This document shows positions 7,168 to 15,015 of a stretch of 23,192 bases of DNA, one piece after another. The number at the start of each line of letters is the position of its first letter. Position 1 is the first letter of the stretch. The notes below the pieces were generated by a model. It was not told the origin of the DNA and made no database searches. It saw only the letters and a list, made by a program, of their open reading frames with translations. The stretch covers positions 1 to 23,192 of the forward strand of contig CAAEMG010000055.1 of assembly GCA_900757025.1 (NCBI GenBank), given 5' to 3'. This stretch comes from Clostridia bacterium. GTDB taxonomy: Bacteria; Bacillota; Clostridia; Lachnospirales; Anaerotignaceae. Made by a program: the position numbers and the translations under genes.

Positions 7168-7425
7168 GTGGAAGAAAGAAACCTTCGTAAAACAAGAATT
7201 GGCAAGGTAGTTAGCGACAAGATGGACAAAACTATCGTTGTTGCTGTTGAAGATAGAGTTAAACATCCACTTTACGGAAAAATCGTAGACAGAACTTATA
7301 AGCTTAAAGCTCATGACGAAAACAACGAATGCCGCATCGGCGACCGTGTTAAGGTTATGGAAACAAGACCTCTCTCTAAAGATAAGAGATGGAGACTTGT
7401 TGAAATAGTTGAAAAAGCAAAATAA
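7168..7425 (+). CDS. rpsQ: 30S ribosomal protein uS17, GTG start
   Basis: 85 residues, normal size. S17 is an OB-fold primary 16S rRNA binder. Initiation is predicted at GTG 7168 after AAAGGAGG. The protein begins MEERNLRKTRIGKVVSDKMD, and residues such as KTIVVAVE and HPLYGKIV (about 21-40) are conserved. Non-ATG starts recur in this cluster (rpsQ, rplE, rpsE, secY, rpoA). Confidence 0.97.
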   Translation: MEERNLRKTRIGKVVSDKMDKTIVVAVEDRVKHPLYGKIVDRTYKLKAHDENNECRIGDRVKVMETRPLSKDKRWRLVEIVEKAK

Positions 7426-7450
7426 TTCTGTTGCGGAAGGAGGAAATAAT

Positions 7451-7819
7451 ATGGTTCAGCAGGAAACCAGATTAAAAGTAGCAGACAATTCAGGTGCTAA
7501 AGAACTTCTCTGCATTAGAGTTTTAGGTGGTTCCACCAGAAGATATGCAGGAGTTGGAGATATAATCGTAGCTAGCGTTAAAGAAGCAACACCAGGCGGC
7601 GTTGTTAAGAAAGGCGACGTAGTTAAGGCAGTTGTAGTTAGAACAGTTAAGCCTGTAGGCAGAGCTGACGGATCATACATCAAATTTGATGAAAACGCTG
7701 CTGTTATCATTAAAGATGACAAAAACCCAAGAGGTACTCGTATATTTGGACCGGTTGCAAGAGAACTTAGAGAAAAACAGTTCATGAAAATTCTTTCTCT
7801 TGCTCCAGAAGTATTATAA
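7451..7819 (+). CDS. rplN: 50S ribosomal protein uL14
   Basis: 122 residues, the standard length, from the ATG at 7451 preceded by GGAAGGAGG. An in-frame ATG at 7409 lies inside rpsQ and is rejected. L14 forms an intersubunit bridge and is the binding surface for the silencing factor RsfS. The start MVQQETRLKVADNSGAKE and the central RRYAGVGDIIVASVKEA motif (about residues 33-49) are diagnostic. rplX begins 14 nt later. Confidence 0.98.
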   Translation: MVQQETRLKVADNSGAKELLCIRVLGGSTRRYAGVGDIIVASVKEATPGGVVKKGDVVKAVVVRTVKPVGRADGSYIKFDENAAVIIKDDKNPRGTRIFGPVARELREKQFMKILSLAPEVL

Positions 7820-7833
7820 GGAGGCAGTCTGAC

Positions 7834-8145
7834 ATGGCAAGCACTAAGTTAAAAGCCGGCGATAACGTAGTTATCACAACAGGCAAAGATAAAGGCAAGC
7901 AGGGCAAAATCCTTGTTGTAGATAGAAAAAAAGGCAGAGTTATTGTTGAAGGCGCAAACATGGTTTCAAAACACGTTAAGCCAAACGCAATGAATCAGCA
8001 GGGCGGAATCGTTAAGAAGGAAAACTTCATCGACGCATCAAATGTTATGTACCTTCATAACGGAAAAGCAACAAGATTAGGCGCAAAGATTGAAAACGGT
8101 AAAAAAGTAAGAATAGCTAAGTCAACAGGCGAAGTTATCGACTAA
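7834..8145 (+). CDS. rplX: 50S ribosomal protein uL24
   Basis: 103 residues, expected size. L24 is an assembly initiator protein of the 50S subunit near the tunnel exit. The KOW motif occupies about residues 7-35 (KAGDNVVITTGKDKGKQGKI and following). GANMVSKHVKPN (about residues 40-51) and QQGGIVKKE (54-62) are conserved. It follows AAGGAGG closely after rplN. Confidence 0.98.
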   Translation: MASTKLKAGDNVVITTGKDKGKQGKILVVDRKKGRVIVEGANMVSKHVKPNAMNQQGGIVKKENFIDASNVMYLHNGKATRLGAKIENGKKVRIAKSTGEVID

Positions 8146-8168
8146 TTCCGGAAAGGAGGCAATAAATA

Positions 8169-8708
8169 GTGAACAGATTAAGAGAATTCTATGAAGCAGA
8201 AATCATTGAAGCAATGACTAAAAAGTTTTCATATAAAAATGTAATGGCTGTACCAAAGCTCGACAAAATCGTTATTAACATGGGCGTTGGTGAAGCTAAG
8301 GACAACGCAAAAGTTCTTGACGGCGCTGTTAAAGACCTTACAATTATTTCCGGTCAGAAGCCGCTTGTAACAAAAGCTAAAAAGTCAGTAGCAGCATTTA
8401 AGCTCCGTCAGGGTATGCCTATCGGATGCAAGGTTACACTTAGAGGTGACAGAATGTATGAGTTTGCAGACAGACTCATCAACATCGCTCTCCCTCGTGT
8501 ACGTGACTTCAGAGGCGTTAAAGCTAATTCATTTGATGGCAGAGGCAACTACACAATGGGTATCAAAGAACAGCTTATCTTCCCTGAAATCGAATATGAT
8601 AAAGTAGACAAAATCAGAGGCATGGACATTATCTTCGTAACAACTGCTCAGACAGACGAGGAAGGCAGAGAGTTATTAAGATTATTCGGAATGCCATTCG
8701 AGAAATAA
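8169..8708 (+). CDS. rplE: 50S ribosomal protein uL5, GTG start
   Basis: 179 residues, the normal length. L5 binds 5S rRNA and contacts P-site tRNA. Initiation is predicted at GTG 8169 after AAAGGAGG. Conserved segments include PKLDKIVINMGVGEA (about residues 29-43), QKPLVTKAKKSVAAFKLRQG (63-82) and LPRVRDFRGVK (about 109-119). rpsN follows after 13 nt. Confidence 0.98.
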   Translation: MNRLREFYEAEIIEAMTKKFSYKNVMAVPKLDKIVINMGVGEAKDNAKVLDGAVKDLTIISGQKPLVTKAKKSVAAFKLRQGMPIGCKVTLRGDRMYEFADRLINIALPRVRDFRGVKANSFDGRGNYTMGIKEQLIFPEIEYDKVDKIRGMDIIFVTTAQTDEEGRELLRLFGMPFEK

Positions 8709-8721
8709 GGAGGAAACAAAA

Positions 8722-8907
8722 ATGGCTAAAAGATCAATGGTTGTAAAGCAGGAAAGAAAACCTAAGTTTTCAACACGAGCTTACACACGTTGCAGAGTTT
8801 GCGGCAGACCACATGCTGTACTCAAAAAATTCGGAATTTGCCGTATTTGCTTCCGTGAATTAGCATACAAAGGCCAGATCCCGGGAGTTAAGAAAGCAAG
8901 CTGGTAA
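8722..8907 (+). CDS. rpsN: 30S ribosomal protein uS14, zinc-binding type
   Basis: 61 residues, the short zinc-ribbon form (rpsZ type), not the roughly 90-residue zinc-free form. Four cysteines at residues 24, 27, 40 and 43 form two CxxC pairs. It begins MAKRSMVVKQERKPKF and ends PGVKKASW, both characteristic. S14 is a late-assembling protein of the 30S head. No zinc-free paralogue is seen in this window. Confidence 0.98.
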   Translation: MAKRSMVVKQERKPKFSTRAYTRCRVCGRPHAVLKKFGICRICFRELAYKGQIPGVKKASW

Positions 8908-8928
8908 TTCGGAAAGGAGGACAACACA

Positions 8929-9330
8929 ATGTCAATGAGCGATCCAATCGCAGATATGCTTACAAGAATCAGAAACGGCAACACAGCTAAACATGACACA
9001 GTTGATGTTCCAGTTTCAAAGATTAAGCAGGCAATTGCTGATATATTAACAAATGAAGGTTATATCAAAGGCTATGAACTCATCGAAGATGGCGTTAAGA
9101 GCACAATGAGAATTTCCTTAAAATATGGTAAAGATAAAAATGAAAAGGTAATTACAGGCATTAAGAAAATTTCTAAGCCAGGTCTTAGAGTTTTCGCCGG
9201 CAAGGATGAACTTCCTAAAGTACTTGGCGGTCTTGGTGTTGCTATTATTTCAACAAGCCAGGGCGTTATGACTGACAAAGATGCAAGAGCAAAAGGCATC
9301 GGCGGCGAAGTAATTGCTTTCGTTTGGTAA
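8929..9330 (+). CDS. rpsH: 30S ribosomal protein uS8
   Basis: 133 residues, expected length. S8 binds the central domain of 16S rRNA; in E. coli it is the repressor of the spc operon. The N-terminus MSMSDPIADMLTRIRNG and the C-terminal half with STSQGVMTDKDARAKGIGGE (about residues 106-125) are diagnostic. The first ATG, eight bases after GGAAAGGAGG, is preferred over the one two codons later. Confidence 0.98.
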   Translation: MSMSDPIADMLTRIRNGNTAKHDTVDVPVSKIKQAIADILTNEGYIKGYELIEDGVKSTMRISLKYGKDKNEKVITGIKKISKPGLRVFAGKDELPKVLGGLGVAIISTSQGVMTDKDARAKGIGGEVIAFVW

Positions 9331-9367
9331 GATTATTATACGTTTAGAATTTTAGGAGGTGCAGACC

Positions 9368-9910
9368 ATGTCAAGAATTGGTAAATTACCTATTACTGTA
9401 CCTGCAGGTGTTGAAGTTACACTTGCTGAAGGCAACCTCATCACAGTAAAGGGACCTAAGGGTACATTAACTCGTAAATTAGCAGATGACATGAACATCG
9501 CAGTTGAAGCTGGTGTTGTTACAGTAACAAGACCAAGCGATTTAAAGAAACACAGAGCATTACATGGCTTAACAAGAACACTTATCTTCAACATGGTTGA
9601 AGGTGTTACAAAGGGCTATGAAAAGGTTCTTGAAATAAACGGTGTAGGTTACAGAGCAGCAAAGAGCGGCAAAAAGCTTACATTAACACTTGGATACTCA
9701 CATCCAGTTGAGATGGAAGACCCTGAAGGTATCGAAACAGTAGTTGAAGGTACAAACAAAATTACTGTTAAAGGTATCGACAAAGAAAAAGTTGGACAGT
9801 TTGCAGCTGAAATCAGAACAAAACGTCCACCAGAACCATACAAGGGCAAAGGCATTAAATATGCTGACGAACATATCAGACGTAAAGTTGGTAAGACCGG
9901 TAAGAAGTAA
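9368..9910 (+). CDS. rplF: 50S ribosomal protein uL6
   Basis: 180 residues, normal length, from the ATG at 9368 eight bases after AGGAGG. An in-frame GTG at 9359 overlaps that site and is rejected. L6 sits near the GTPase-associated region and sarcin-ricin loop. The start MSRIGKLPITVPAGVEV and the C-terminal motif RPPEPYKGKGIKYADE (about residues 152-167) are diagnostic. A 117-nt spacer with a hairpin separates it from rplR. Confidence 0.98.
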   Translation: MSRIGKLPITVPAGVEVTLAEGNLITVKGPKGTLTRKLADDMNIAVEAGVVTVTRPSDLKKHRALHGLTRTLIFNMVEGVTKGYEKVLEINGVGYRAAKSGKKLTLTLGYSHPVEMEDPEGIETVVEGTNKITVKGIDKEKVGQFAAEIRTKRPPEPYKGKGIKYADEHIRRKVGKTGKK

Positions 9911-9936
9911 TAAATCGTTAAAATTAAGCGCATAGG

Positions 9937-9962
9937 GCAAAACTTCAATTAAGAAGTTTTGT
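9937..9962 (+). other. Intercistronic hairpin between rplF and rplR
   Basis: CAAAACTTC (9938-9946) and GAAGTTTTG (9953-9961) pair perfectly around AATTAA, extended by a G-U. Outer bases may extend the structure, since GCGC occurs at both 9928-9931 and 9971-9974. No T-tract follows, so it is not a standard terminator. Likely an mRNA processing, stability or protein-binding element. Confidence 0.6.
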
Positions 9963-10027
9963 ACCTTAAAGCGCAGATTGTATGCTTATATCGGAAAGTG
10001 ACTAATTTAAGAAAGGCGTGAATTTAA

Positions 10028-10396
10028 ATGATTAATAAGCCATCACGTGCGGCAGCCCGTATCAAACGCCATTACAGAATTCGTAATAAGGTTAAGGGAA
10101 CTGCACAGACACCTAGACTGGCAGTGTTCAGATCAAACAAACATATGTATGCACAGCTTATTGATGACGTTGCTGGCGTAACAATCGCAGCTGCTTCAAC
10201 AATGGAAGCTGAAATTGCAGGTAAATTAGAATCAACATCAAATATCGAAGCAGCTCAGGCTGTAGGCGAAGCTATTGCAAAGAAAGCTGTAGAAAAAGGT
10301 ATTACAGAAGCAGTTTTCGACCGTGGCGGTTATGTATACCACGGCAAAGTTGCTGCATTAGCTGAGGCTGCAAGAGAAGCTGGCTTACAGTTCTAA
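10028..10396 (+). CDS. rplR: 50S ribosomal protein uL18
   Basis: 122 residues, normal size. L18 binds 5S rRNA with L5 in the central protuberance. The basic N-terminus (MINKPSRAAARIKRHYRIR) and the TPRLAVFRSNKHMYAQLIDD core (about residues 28-47) are conserved, as is FDRGGYVYHGKVAALAEAARE near the end. Its ribosome binding site (GAAAGG) is weaker than its neighbours', and it follows a 117-nt spacer. Confidence 0.98.
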   Translation: MINKPSRAAARIKRHYRIRNKVKGTAQTPRLAVFRSNKHMYAQLIDDVAGVTIAAASTMEAEIAGKLESTSNIEAAQAVGEAIAKKAVEKGITEAVFDRGGYVYHGKVAALAEAAREAGLQF

Positions 10397-10414
10397 GCAA
10401 GGGAGGATAAGACA

Positions 10415-10918
10415 TTGAAGAGAATCGATCCAAGTACACTCGATCTTAAAGATAAAGTTGTCAACATCAACCGTGTTACAAAGACTGTTAAAGGCGGCCG
10501 TACAATGAGATTTGCAGCTCTCGTAGTAGTAGGTGACGGAAATGGTCATGTTGGATGCGGTACAGGTAAAGCAGCAGAAATTCCTGATGCTATACGTAAA
10601 GGCAAAGAAGATGCTATGAAGAACCTTGTTTACGTTGAAAGAAACGACGTAGACAGCATTTACCATGAAGTAACTGGTATGTTCGGAAGCGCAAGCGTAA
10701 GACTTATGCCGGCTGCAGAAGGTACTGGTATCATCTCAGGCGGCCCAGCTCGTGCCGTACTTGAGCTTGCAGGTATCAGAAACATCAGAACAAAATCCTT
10801 AGGTTCAAACAACAAGAGAAACGTAGTTAGCGCTACAGTTGAAGGCCTTGCAAGAGCAACAACACCTGAAAACATCGCTAAACTTCGTGGAAAATCTGTT
10901 GAAGAAATCTTAGGCTAA
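10415..10918 (+). CDS. rpsE: 30S ribosomal protein uS5, TTG start
   Basis: 167 residues, normal length. S5 lines the mRNA channel and affects decoding accuracy. Initiation is predicted at TTG 10415, eight bases after GGGAGG, giving MKRIDPSTLDLKDKVVNINR. Conserved features include RTMRFAALVVVGDGNGHVG (about residues 29-47) and the EGTGIISGGPARAVLELAG segment (about 105-123). A TTG start in such an abundant protein is notable. rpmD begins 13 nt later. Confidence 0.97.
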   Translation: MKRIDPSTLDLKDKVVNINRVTKTVKGGRTMRFAALVVVGDGNGHVGCGTGKAAEIPDAIRKGKEDAMKNLVYVERNDVDSIYHEVTGMFGSASVRLMPAAEGTGIISGGPARAVLELAGIRNIRTKSLGSNNKRNVVSATVEGLARATTPENIAKLRGKSVEEILG

Positions 10919-10931
10919 GGAGGACATAACA

Positions 10932-11111
10932 ATGGCTGAAATTAAAATCACATTGGTAAAATCCACAATCGGATCTATTCCAAAGCACAAAAAGATTGTT
11001 CAGGCTTTAGGCCTCAGAAAACCAAATTCAAGCGTAATTCAGCAGGATAACGCAGCTACAAGAGGTATGATCGCTAAGGTTAGACATCTTGTAAAGGTTG
11101 AAGAAATATAA
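10932..11111 (+). CDS. rpmD: 50S ribosomal protein uL30
   Basis: 59 residues, typical L30. I read it directly: MAEIKITLVKSTIGS, then KHKKIVQALGLRK and the C-terminal RGMIAKVRHLVKVEEI, all matching the family. The ATG follows AAGGAGG. It lies between rpsE and rplO, its standard place in the spc operon. Confidence 0.97.
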   Translation: MAEIKITLVKSTIGSIPKHKKIVQALGLRKPNSSVIQQDNAATRGMIAKVRHLVKVEEI

Positions 11112-11136
11112 TTAATAATTGTTAGGAGGTGCCAAA

Positions 11137-11577
11137 ATGAACTTAGGCGAATTAAGACCAGCTGAAGGTTCCAACGCTAAGGCTTGGAGAAGAGGCAGAG
11201 GTCATGCTTCAGGAAACGGAAAAACAGCAGGTAGAGGTCATAAAGGTCAGGGCGCTCGTTCAGGCTCAGGCGGAAAAGCAGGCTTTGAAGGCGGCCAGAT
11301 GCCACTTTACAGAAGACTTCCTAAGAGAGGTTTTACTTGCATAAACAGTAAAGAAATAATCGGCATTAATGTATGTGCATTAAACGTATTTGATAACGAT
11401 ACAGTTGTAGATGTTAACGCATTAATTTCCGCAGGTTTAGTTTCAAATCCTAAAGACGGAGTAAAAATTCTTGGTGCTGGCGAACTTGAGAAAAAGCTTA
11501 CAGTAACAGGCTGTGCTTTCTCAAAGACAGCAGCAGAAAAGATTGAAGCAGCAGGTGGAAAAGCTGAGGTGATGTAA
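11137..11577 (+). CDS. rplO: 50S ribosomal protein uL15
   Basis: 146 residues, normal size, from the ATG at 11137 after AGGAGGTG; an upstream in-frame ATG at 11119 has no role. L15 is a late-assembling protein whose Gly/Arg-rich N-terminal arm threads into 23S rRNA. The start MNLGELRPAEGSNAK and the GRGHASGNGKTAGRGHKGQG arm (about residues 21-40) are diagnostic. The stop codon directly abuts the TTG start of secY. Confidence 0.98.
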   Translation: MNLGELRPAEGSNAKAWRRGRGHASGNGKTAGRGHKGQGARSGSGGKAGFEGGQMPLYRRLPKRGFTCINSKEIIGINVCALNVFDNDTVVDVNALISAGLVSNPKDGVKILGAGELEKKLTVTGCAFSKTAAEKIEAAGGKAEVM

Positions 11578-12840
11578 TTGTTTAAGTTATTCAGCAATGC
11601 ATGGAAAAGTAAAGAGGTTAGAAACAAAATTCTCTATACTTTTTTAATTCTTGCGGTTGTAAGACTTGGAGCACACATCGCTTTACCAGGAATTGATATT
11701 GTGTCTGTAAAGCAGAGTATCGATTCTGTTTCAACAGGAACTCTTTACAATATCATTGCAGGCGGTTATAATTCTAACTGGTCGATATTTGCAATGGGTA
11801 TTGGTCCATATATTACATCTTCGATTATTATGCAGCTTCTTACTGTAGCTATTCCAAAACTGGAACAGCTCAGTAAGGAGGGAGAAGATGGCAGAAAGAA
11901 GATTACAAATTACACAAGATATCTTACAGTTGTTCTTGCTCTTATTCAGGCTATAGGCGTAACAAGAAGCTACAGAACAATGTTTATTGATACAAGAATG
12001 GTTACATTTATCTTGGCAATAGTTATGCTTGTTGTAAGTTCCACATTTGTTATGTGGCTTGCAGAGCAGATCACAGCCAAGGGAATTTCAAACGGTTCAT
12101 CAATGATTATCTTTGTAAACATTGTTTCAAACCTTCCTTCGGGAATACAGTCTCTTGTTTATTATGGCGAGGGCGGAGCAAAGACCGATATTATAAAGCT
12201 TATCGTAATGCTTGTAATTCTTCTTCTTGATGTAATATTTATAGTATTACTTCATGACGGCGAAAGAAGACTTCCGGTTCAGTATTCACAGAAAATGCTT
12301 GGCCGCCGTACTTACGGAGGACAGTCTTCATTTATGCCAATCAAAATCAGTACAGCAGGCGTTATAGCAATTATCTTTGCTATTTCACTGCTTCAGTTCC
12401 CTCAGACTGTGGGACAGTTTTTCCATACAGGAGAAAAGTTCCAGAAACTTGTTGATACTTTAAGTATGACAAACCCTGTGGGCGCTGCTCTTTATATAAT
12501 ACTCATAATTCTTTTCTCATATTTCTACACTTCAATAGTTATAAACCCTGTTGAAATTGCAGAAAACATGAAGAAAAACGGCGGCTTTATTCCGGGCATC
12601 AGACCGGGTCAGCCAACAAGTGCTTACATTACAAGAGTGCTTAACAGAGTAACTTTCTTCGGAGCTATATCATTTGCGGTTATCGCAATGGTTCCTATTG
12701 CTTTGCAGTGGGGCTTCGGTTTTAATGTAGGTTTTGGCGGTACAACTCTTATCATCGTTGTAGGTGTTTGCCTTGACATTGTTAAGAATCTTGAAAGCCA
12801 GCTTCTTATGCGTCATTATAAAGGTTTTTTAAGTAAATAA
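11578..12840 (+). CDS. secY: Protein translocase channel SecY, TTG start
   Basis: 420 residues, expected size for the channel subunit of the SecYEG translocase in the cytoplasmic membrane, with about ten membrane helices. It begins MFKLFSNAWKSKEVRNKILYT. The LPGID plug-region entry (about residues 37-41), GGYNSNWSIFAMGIGPYI (about 62-79) and the cytoplasmic loop with IRPGQPTS (about 341-348) are conserved. Translation is predicted from TTG 11578, immediately after the rplO stop, with GAGGTG inside the end of rplO. Confidence 0.97.
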   Translation: MFKLFSNAWKSKEVRNKILYTFLILAVVRLGAHIALPGIDIVSVKQSIDSVSTGTLYNIIAGGYNSNWSIFAMGIGPYITSSIIMQLLTVAIPKLEQLSKEGEDGRKKITNYTRYLTVVLALIQAIGVTRSYRTMFIDTRMVTFILAIVMLVVSSTFVMWLAEQITAKGISNGSSMIIFVNIVSNLPSGIQSLVYYGEGGAKTDIIKLIVMLVILLLDVIFIVLLHDGERRLPVQYSQKMLGRRTYGGQSSFMPIKISTAGVIAIIFAISLLQFPQTVGQFFHTGEKFQKLVDTLSMTNPVGAALYIILIILFSYFYTSIVINPVEIAENMKKNGGFIPGIRPGQPTSAYITRVLNRVTFFGAISFAVIAMVPIALQWGFGFNVGFGGTTLIIVVGVCLDIVKNLESQLLMRHYKGFLSK

Positions 12841-12844
12841 TAAA

Positions 12845-12883
12845 ACGGTTATTGGGAAATGCGCTGCATTTCCCATTAGCCGT
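12845..12883 (+). other. Long stable hairpin between secY and adk, no U-tract
   Basis: 18-nt arms 12845-12862 and 12866-12883 pair with one mismatch and one G-U around a 3-nt loop. The top nine pairs (GGGAAATGC with GCATTTCCC) are perfect. The sequence after it (GTATACAAAAG) has no T-run, so intrinsic termination is unlikely. It could be a processing or mRNA-stability element separating secY from adk expression. Confidence 0.75.
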
Positions 12884-12907
12884 GTATACAAAAGTGAGGG
12901 AAAGCAT

Positions 12908-13537
12908 ATGAAATTAGTACTTATAGGTGCTCCGGCAGCAGGCAAAGGAACACAGGCAAGAAAACTTATTGCAAAATATTCTTTGGCTTACATTTCAACA
13001 GGCGATATGCTTAGAGCTGAGGTTGCAAAGGGAAGCGAGCTTGGTCTTAAAGTAAAAGAAATTATGTCTTCAGGAAGCCTTGTTTCTGATGATTTGATTA
13101 TCTCTATAGTAAAAGAAAGAATTAAAGAAGACGACTGCAAAAACGGCTTTATTTTAGATGGTTTCCCAAGAACTGTTGTTCAGGCTGAAAAGCTTGATGA
13201 AATAGGCGGTATTGACAAGGCAATTTATATTAACTGCCCTGATGATGTTCTTCTTGAAAGAATTACAGCTCGTGAAACCTGTCCAAAGTGCGGAGCTTCA
13301 TATAACAAGCTTGCAGCACCTTCTAAAGTAAAAGGTATCTGTGATGTATGCGGCGAGCATCTTACACAGAGAAAAGATGATACAATAGAAGCGGGCAAAG
13401 CGCGCCTTGAAACATTCCATAACCAGAGTGAGCCACTTGTTGAATATTACAAAAAACAGGGCAAACTTTTTGAGGTAGACGGCCTTTCAGGTATTGACAA
13501 TGTTACAGAGGCAATATTTGCTGAATTAGGAGACTGA
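12908..13537 (+). CDS. adk: Adenylate kinase, zinc-LID type
   Basis: 209 residues. It catalyses ATP + AMP to 2 ADP in the cytoplasm. The P-loop GAPAAGKGT is at residues 7-15 and DGFPR at about 84-88. The long LID domain carries cysteines 125, 128, 145 and 148 in two CxxC pairs, the zinc-stabilised form common in Gram-positive bacteria. It follows the stable hairpin, 67 nt after secY, and map begins 8 nt downstream. Confidence 0.98.
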   Translation: MKLVLIGAPAAGKGTQARKLIAKYSLAYISTGDMLRAEVAKGSELGLKVKEIMSSGSLVSDDLIISIVKERIKEDDCKNGFILDGFPRTVVQAEKLDEIGGIDKAIYINCPDDVLLERITARETCPKCGASYNKLAAPSKVKGICDVCGEHLTQRKDDTIEAGKARLETFHNQSEPLVEYYKKQGKLFEVDGLSGIDNVTEAIFAELGD

Positions 13538-13545
13538 GTTAAGAA

Positions 13546-14292
13546 ATGGCAATTACAATCAAAACAGAAGAACAAATTGAAAAAATGAGAGTAGCCGGAC
13601 AGATTCTTGCAAGACTGGACGAGATACTCAGAGCGGAAATTAAACCCGGCGTTTCAACAAAACACCTTGACGCTATTGCCGAGGAATATATAAGAAGCCA
13701 GGGAGCTGTTCCTTCCTTTAAAGGTTACAGCGGTTTTCCGGCATCCATATGCGCATCGATAAATGAAGAAGTTGTTCACGGAATACCTTCTCACAGAACT
13801 TTAAGAGACGGAGATATAATAAGCATAGACATGGGTTCTTATATCAATGGCTACCATGGAGACTGTGCAAGAACATACGGAGTCGGAGAAATTTCAGAAA
13901 AAGATAAAAAACTTATAGAAATCACTAGACAAAGTTTCTTTGAAGGTATAAAATATGCAAGAGCAGGCTGCCATCTGCATGAAATAGGTGCGGCGGTTCA
14001 GAAGTATGTTGAGGCAAACGGCTTTGGCGTGGTTAGAGATTATGTGGGTCATGGTATAGGCAGAAATATGCACGAAGACCCGGCTATACCTAACTATAGA
14101 CAGATAGGCCGTGGACCTAAGCTGCTTAAAGGCATGGTATTAGCTGTTGAGCCTATGGTTACAACAGGTTCATATGACGTAAGAGTTTTGGACGACGGCT
14201 GGACTGCGGTTACTGCCGACGGACTTAATGCTGCGCATTATGAAAATACCCTTGTTATTACTGACGGCGAACCTGAAATTTTAACTCTGTAA
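13546..14292 (+). CDS. map: Methionine aminopeptidase, type I
   Basis: 248 residues, the standard type Ia length. It removes the initiator methionine from nascent proteins after deformylation. Substrate-contacting His79 and the five metal ligands are all visible: Asp95 (SIDMG), Asp106 (GDCART), His169 (GHGIG), Glu202 (VEPM) and Glu233 (HYENT). No N-terminal SEC-C zinc extension is present. Spacing to adk is 8 nt, with the nearest AGGAG lying within the end of adk. Confidence 0.98.
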   Translation: MAITIKTEEQIEKMRVAGQILARLDEILRAEIKPGVSTKHLDAIAEEYIRSQGAVPSFKGYSGFPASICASINEEVVHGIPSHRTLRDGDIISIDMGSYINGYHGDCARTYGVGEISEKDKKLIEITRQSFFEGIKYARAGCHLHEIGAAVQKYVEANGFGVVRDYVGHGIGRNMHEDPAIPNYRQIGRGPKLLKGMVLAVEPMVTTGSYDVRVLDDGWTAVTADGLNAAHYENTLVITDGEPEILTL

Positions 14293-14341
14293 CGCTGAGG
14301 GCGGATGGGGATAAACAAACACAAGTATGAGGTGAAGAAAA

Positions 14342-14605
14342 ATGGAATACACCAAAGGACAAGTGGTTTATTCAATAAGCGGACGTGATAAAACTATGCC
14401 GTTTATAGTGCTTGCCGAAGAAGGAGATTATCTGTATCTGGCAGACGGAAAATTACGTACGCTTGAACATCCTAAAAAAAAGAAAAAAAAACATGTTCAA
14501 AAAACTAAAAAAGTATGTTATAATATAAAAGATATGCTTGATAGTGAAGCGTATTTGCTAAATGCGGATATATCCAAGGCGTTAAAAGAGTTTGGCAGGA
14601 AATAG
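14342..14605 (+). CDS. KOW-domain RNA-binding protein (L14e-like), function unknown
   Basis: 87 residues. The N-terminal 40 residues (GQVVYSISGRDKTMPFIVL and following) have the fold pattern of a KOW/SH3-like RNA-binding domain as in L14e/L27e-related proteins. A lysine run at 45-50 (KKKKKKH) is followed by a helical C-terminus. I know a gene of this kind between map and infA in many Clostridia and related Firmicutes, annotated only as KOW-domain or L14e-like protein. Its position suggests a role in ribosome or initiation function, but no role is shown. GAGGTGA provides the ribosome binding site. Confidence 0.85.
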   Translation: MEYTKGQVVYSISGRDKTMPFIVLAEEGDYLYLADGKLRTLEHPKKKKKKHVQKTKKVCYNIKDMLDSEAYLLNADISKALKEFGRK

Positions 14606-14619
14606 TTAAGGAGGTTCTT

Positions 14620-14838
14620 ATGTCAAAAGACGACGTAATTGAATTAGAAGGAACCATATTGGAGAAATTACCCAATGCTATGTTTCAAGTTGAACTTGAA
14701 AACGGTCACAAAATTTTAGCACACATCTCGGGTAAGCTTAGGATGAATTTTATCAGAATACTTCCCGGTGACAAGGTAAAAATTGAAATGTCTCCTTATG
14801 ATCTTACAAAAGGAAGAATTACCTGGAGAGCTAAATAA
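14620..14838 (+). CDS. infA: Translation initiation factor IF-1
   Basis: 72 residues, exact family length. IF-1 is an OB-fold protein that occupies the 30S A site during initiation. It begins MSKDDVIELEGTILEKLPNA, with the conserved GHKILAHISGKLRMNFIRILPGD core (about residues 35-57) and the C-terminal LTKGRITWRAK (about 62-72). It follows AAGGAGG, 14 nt after the KOW gene. Confidence 0.98.
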   Translation: MSKDDVIELEGTILEKLPNAMFQVELENGHKILAHISGKLRMNFIRILPGDKVKIEMSPYDLTKGRITWRAK

Positions 14839-14865
14839 GGGACAGGAAGAAAGGAGTTAGTCACA

Positions 14866-14979
14866 ATGAAGGTTAGACCATCTGTAAAACCAATGTGTGA
14901 AAAATGCAGAGTTATCAAAAGAAAAGGTCGTGTTATGGTTATTTGCGAAAACCCTAAGCACAAACAGAAACAGGGCTGA
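14866..14979 (+). CDS. rpmJ: 50S ribosomal protein bL36, zinc-binding type
   Basis: 37 residues, the standard zinc form. I read it directly as MKVRPSVKPMCEKCRVIKRK, then GRVMVICENPKHKQKQG. Zinc ligands are Cys11, Cys14, Cys27 and His32. The ATG follows AAAGGAG. It ends the spc-type cluster; the next 259 nt are non-coding. Confidence 0.98.
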   Translation: MKVRPSVKPMCEKCRVIKRKGRVMVICENPKHKQKQG

Positions 14980-14999
14980 TGCTTTTGATTTCCAAAACG

Positions 15000-15015
15000 G
15001 CATAAGAAATTATGC
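15000..15015 (+). other. GNRA-loop hairpin downstream of rpmJ
   Basis: GCATAA, GAAA loop, TTATGC is a perfect 6-bp stem, extendable by a G-U and a C-G pair to 14998-15017. No T-tract follows. It may mark the 3' end region or processing site of the spc transcript; termination here is not supported. Confidence 0.5.
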
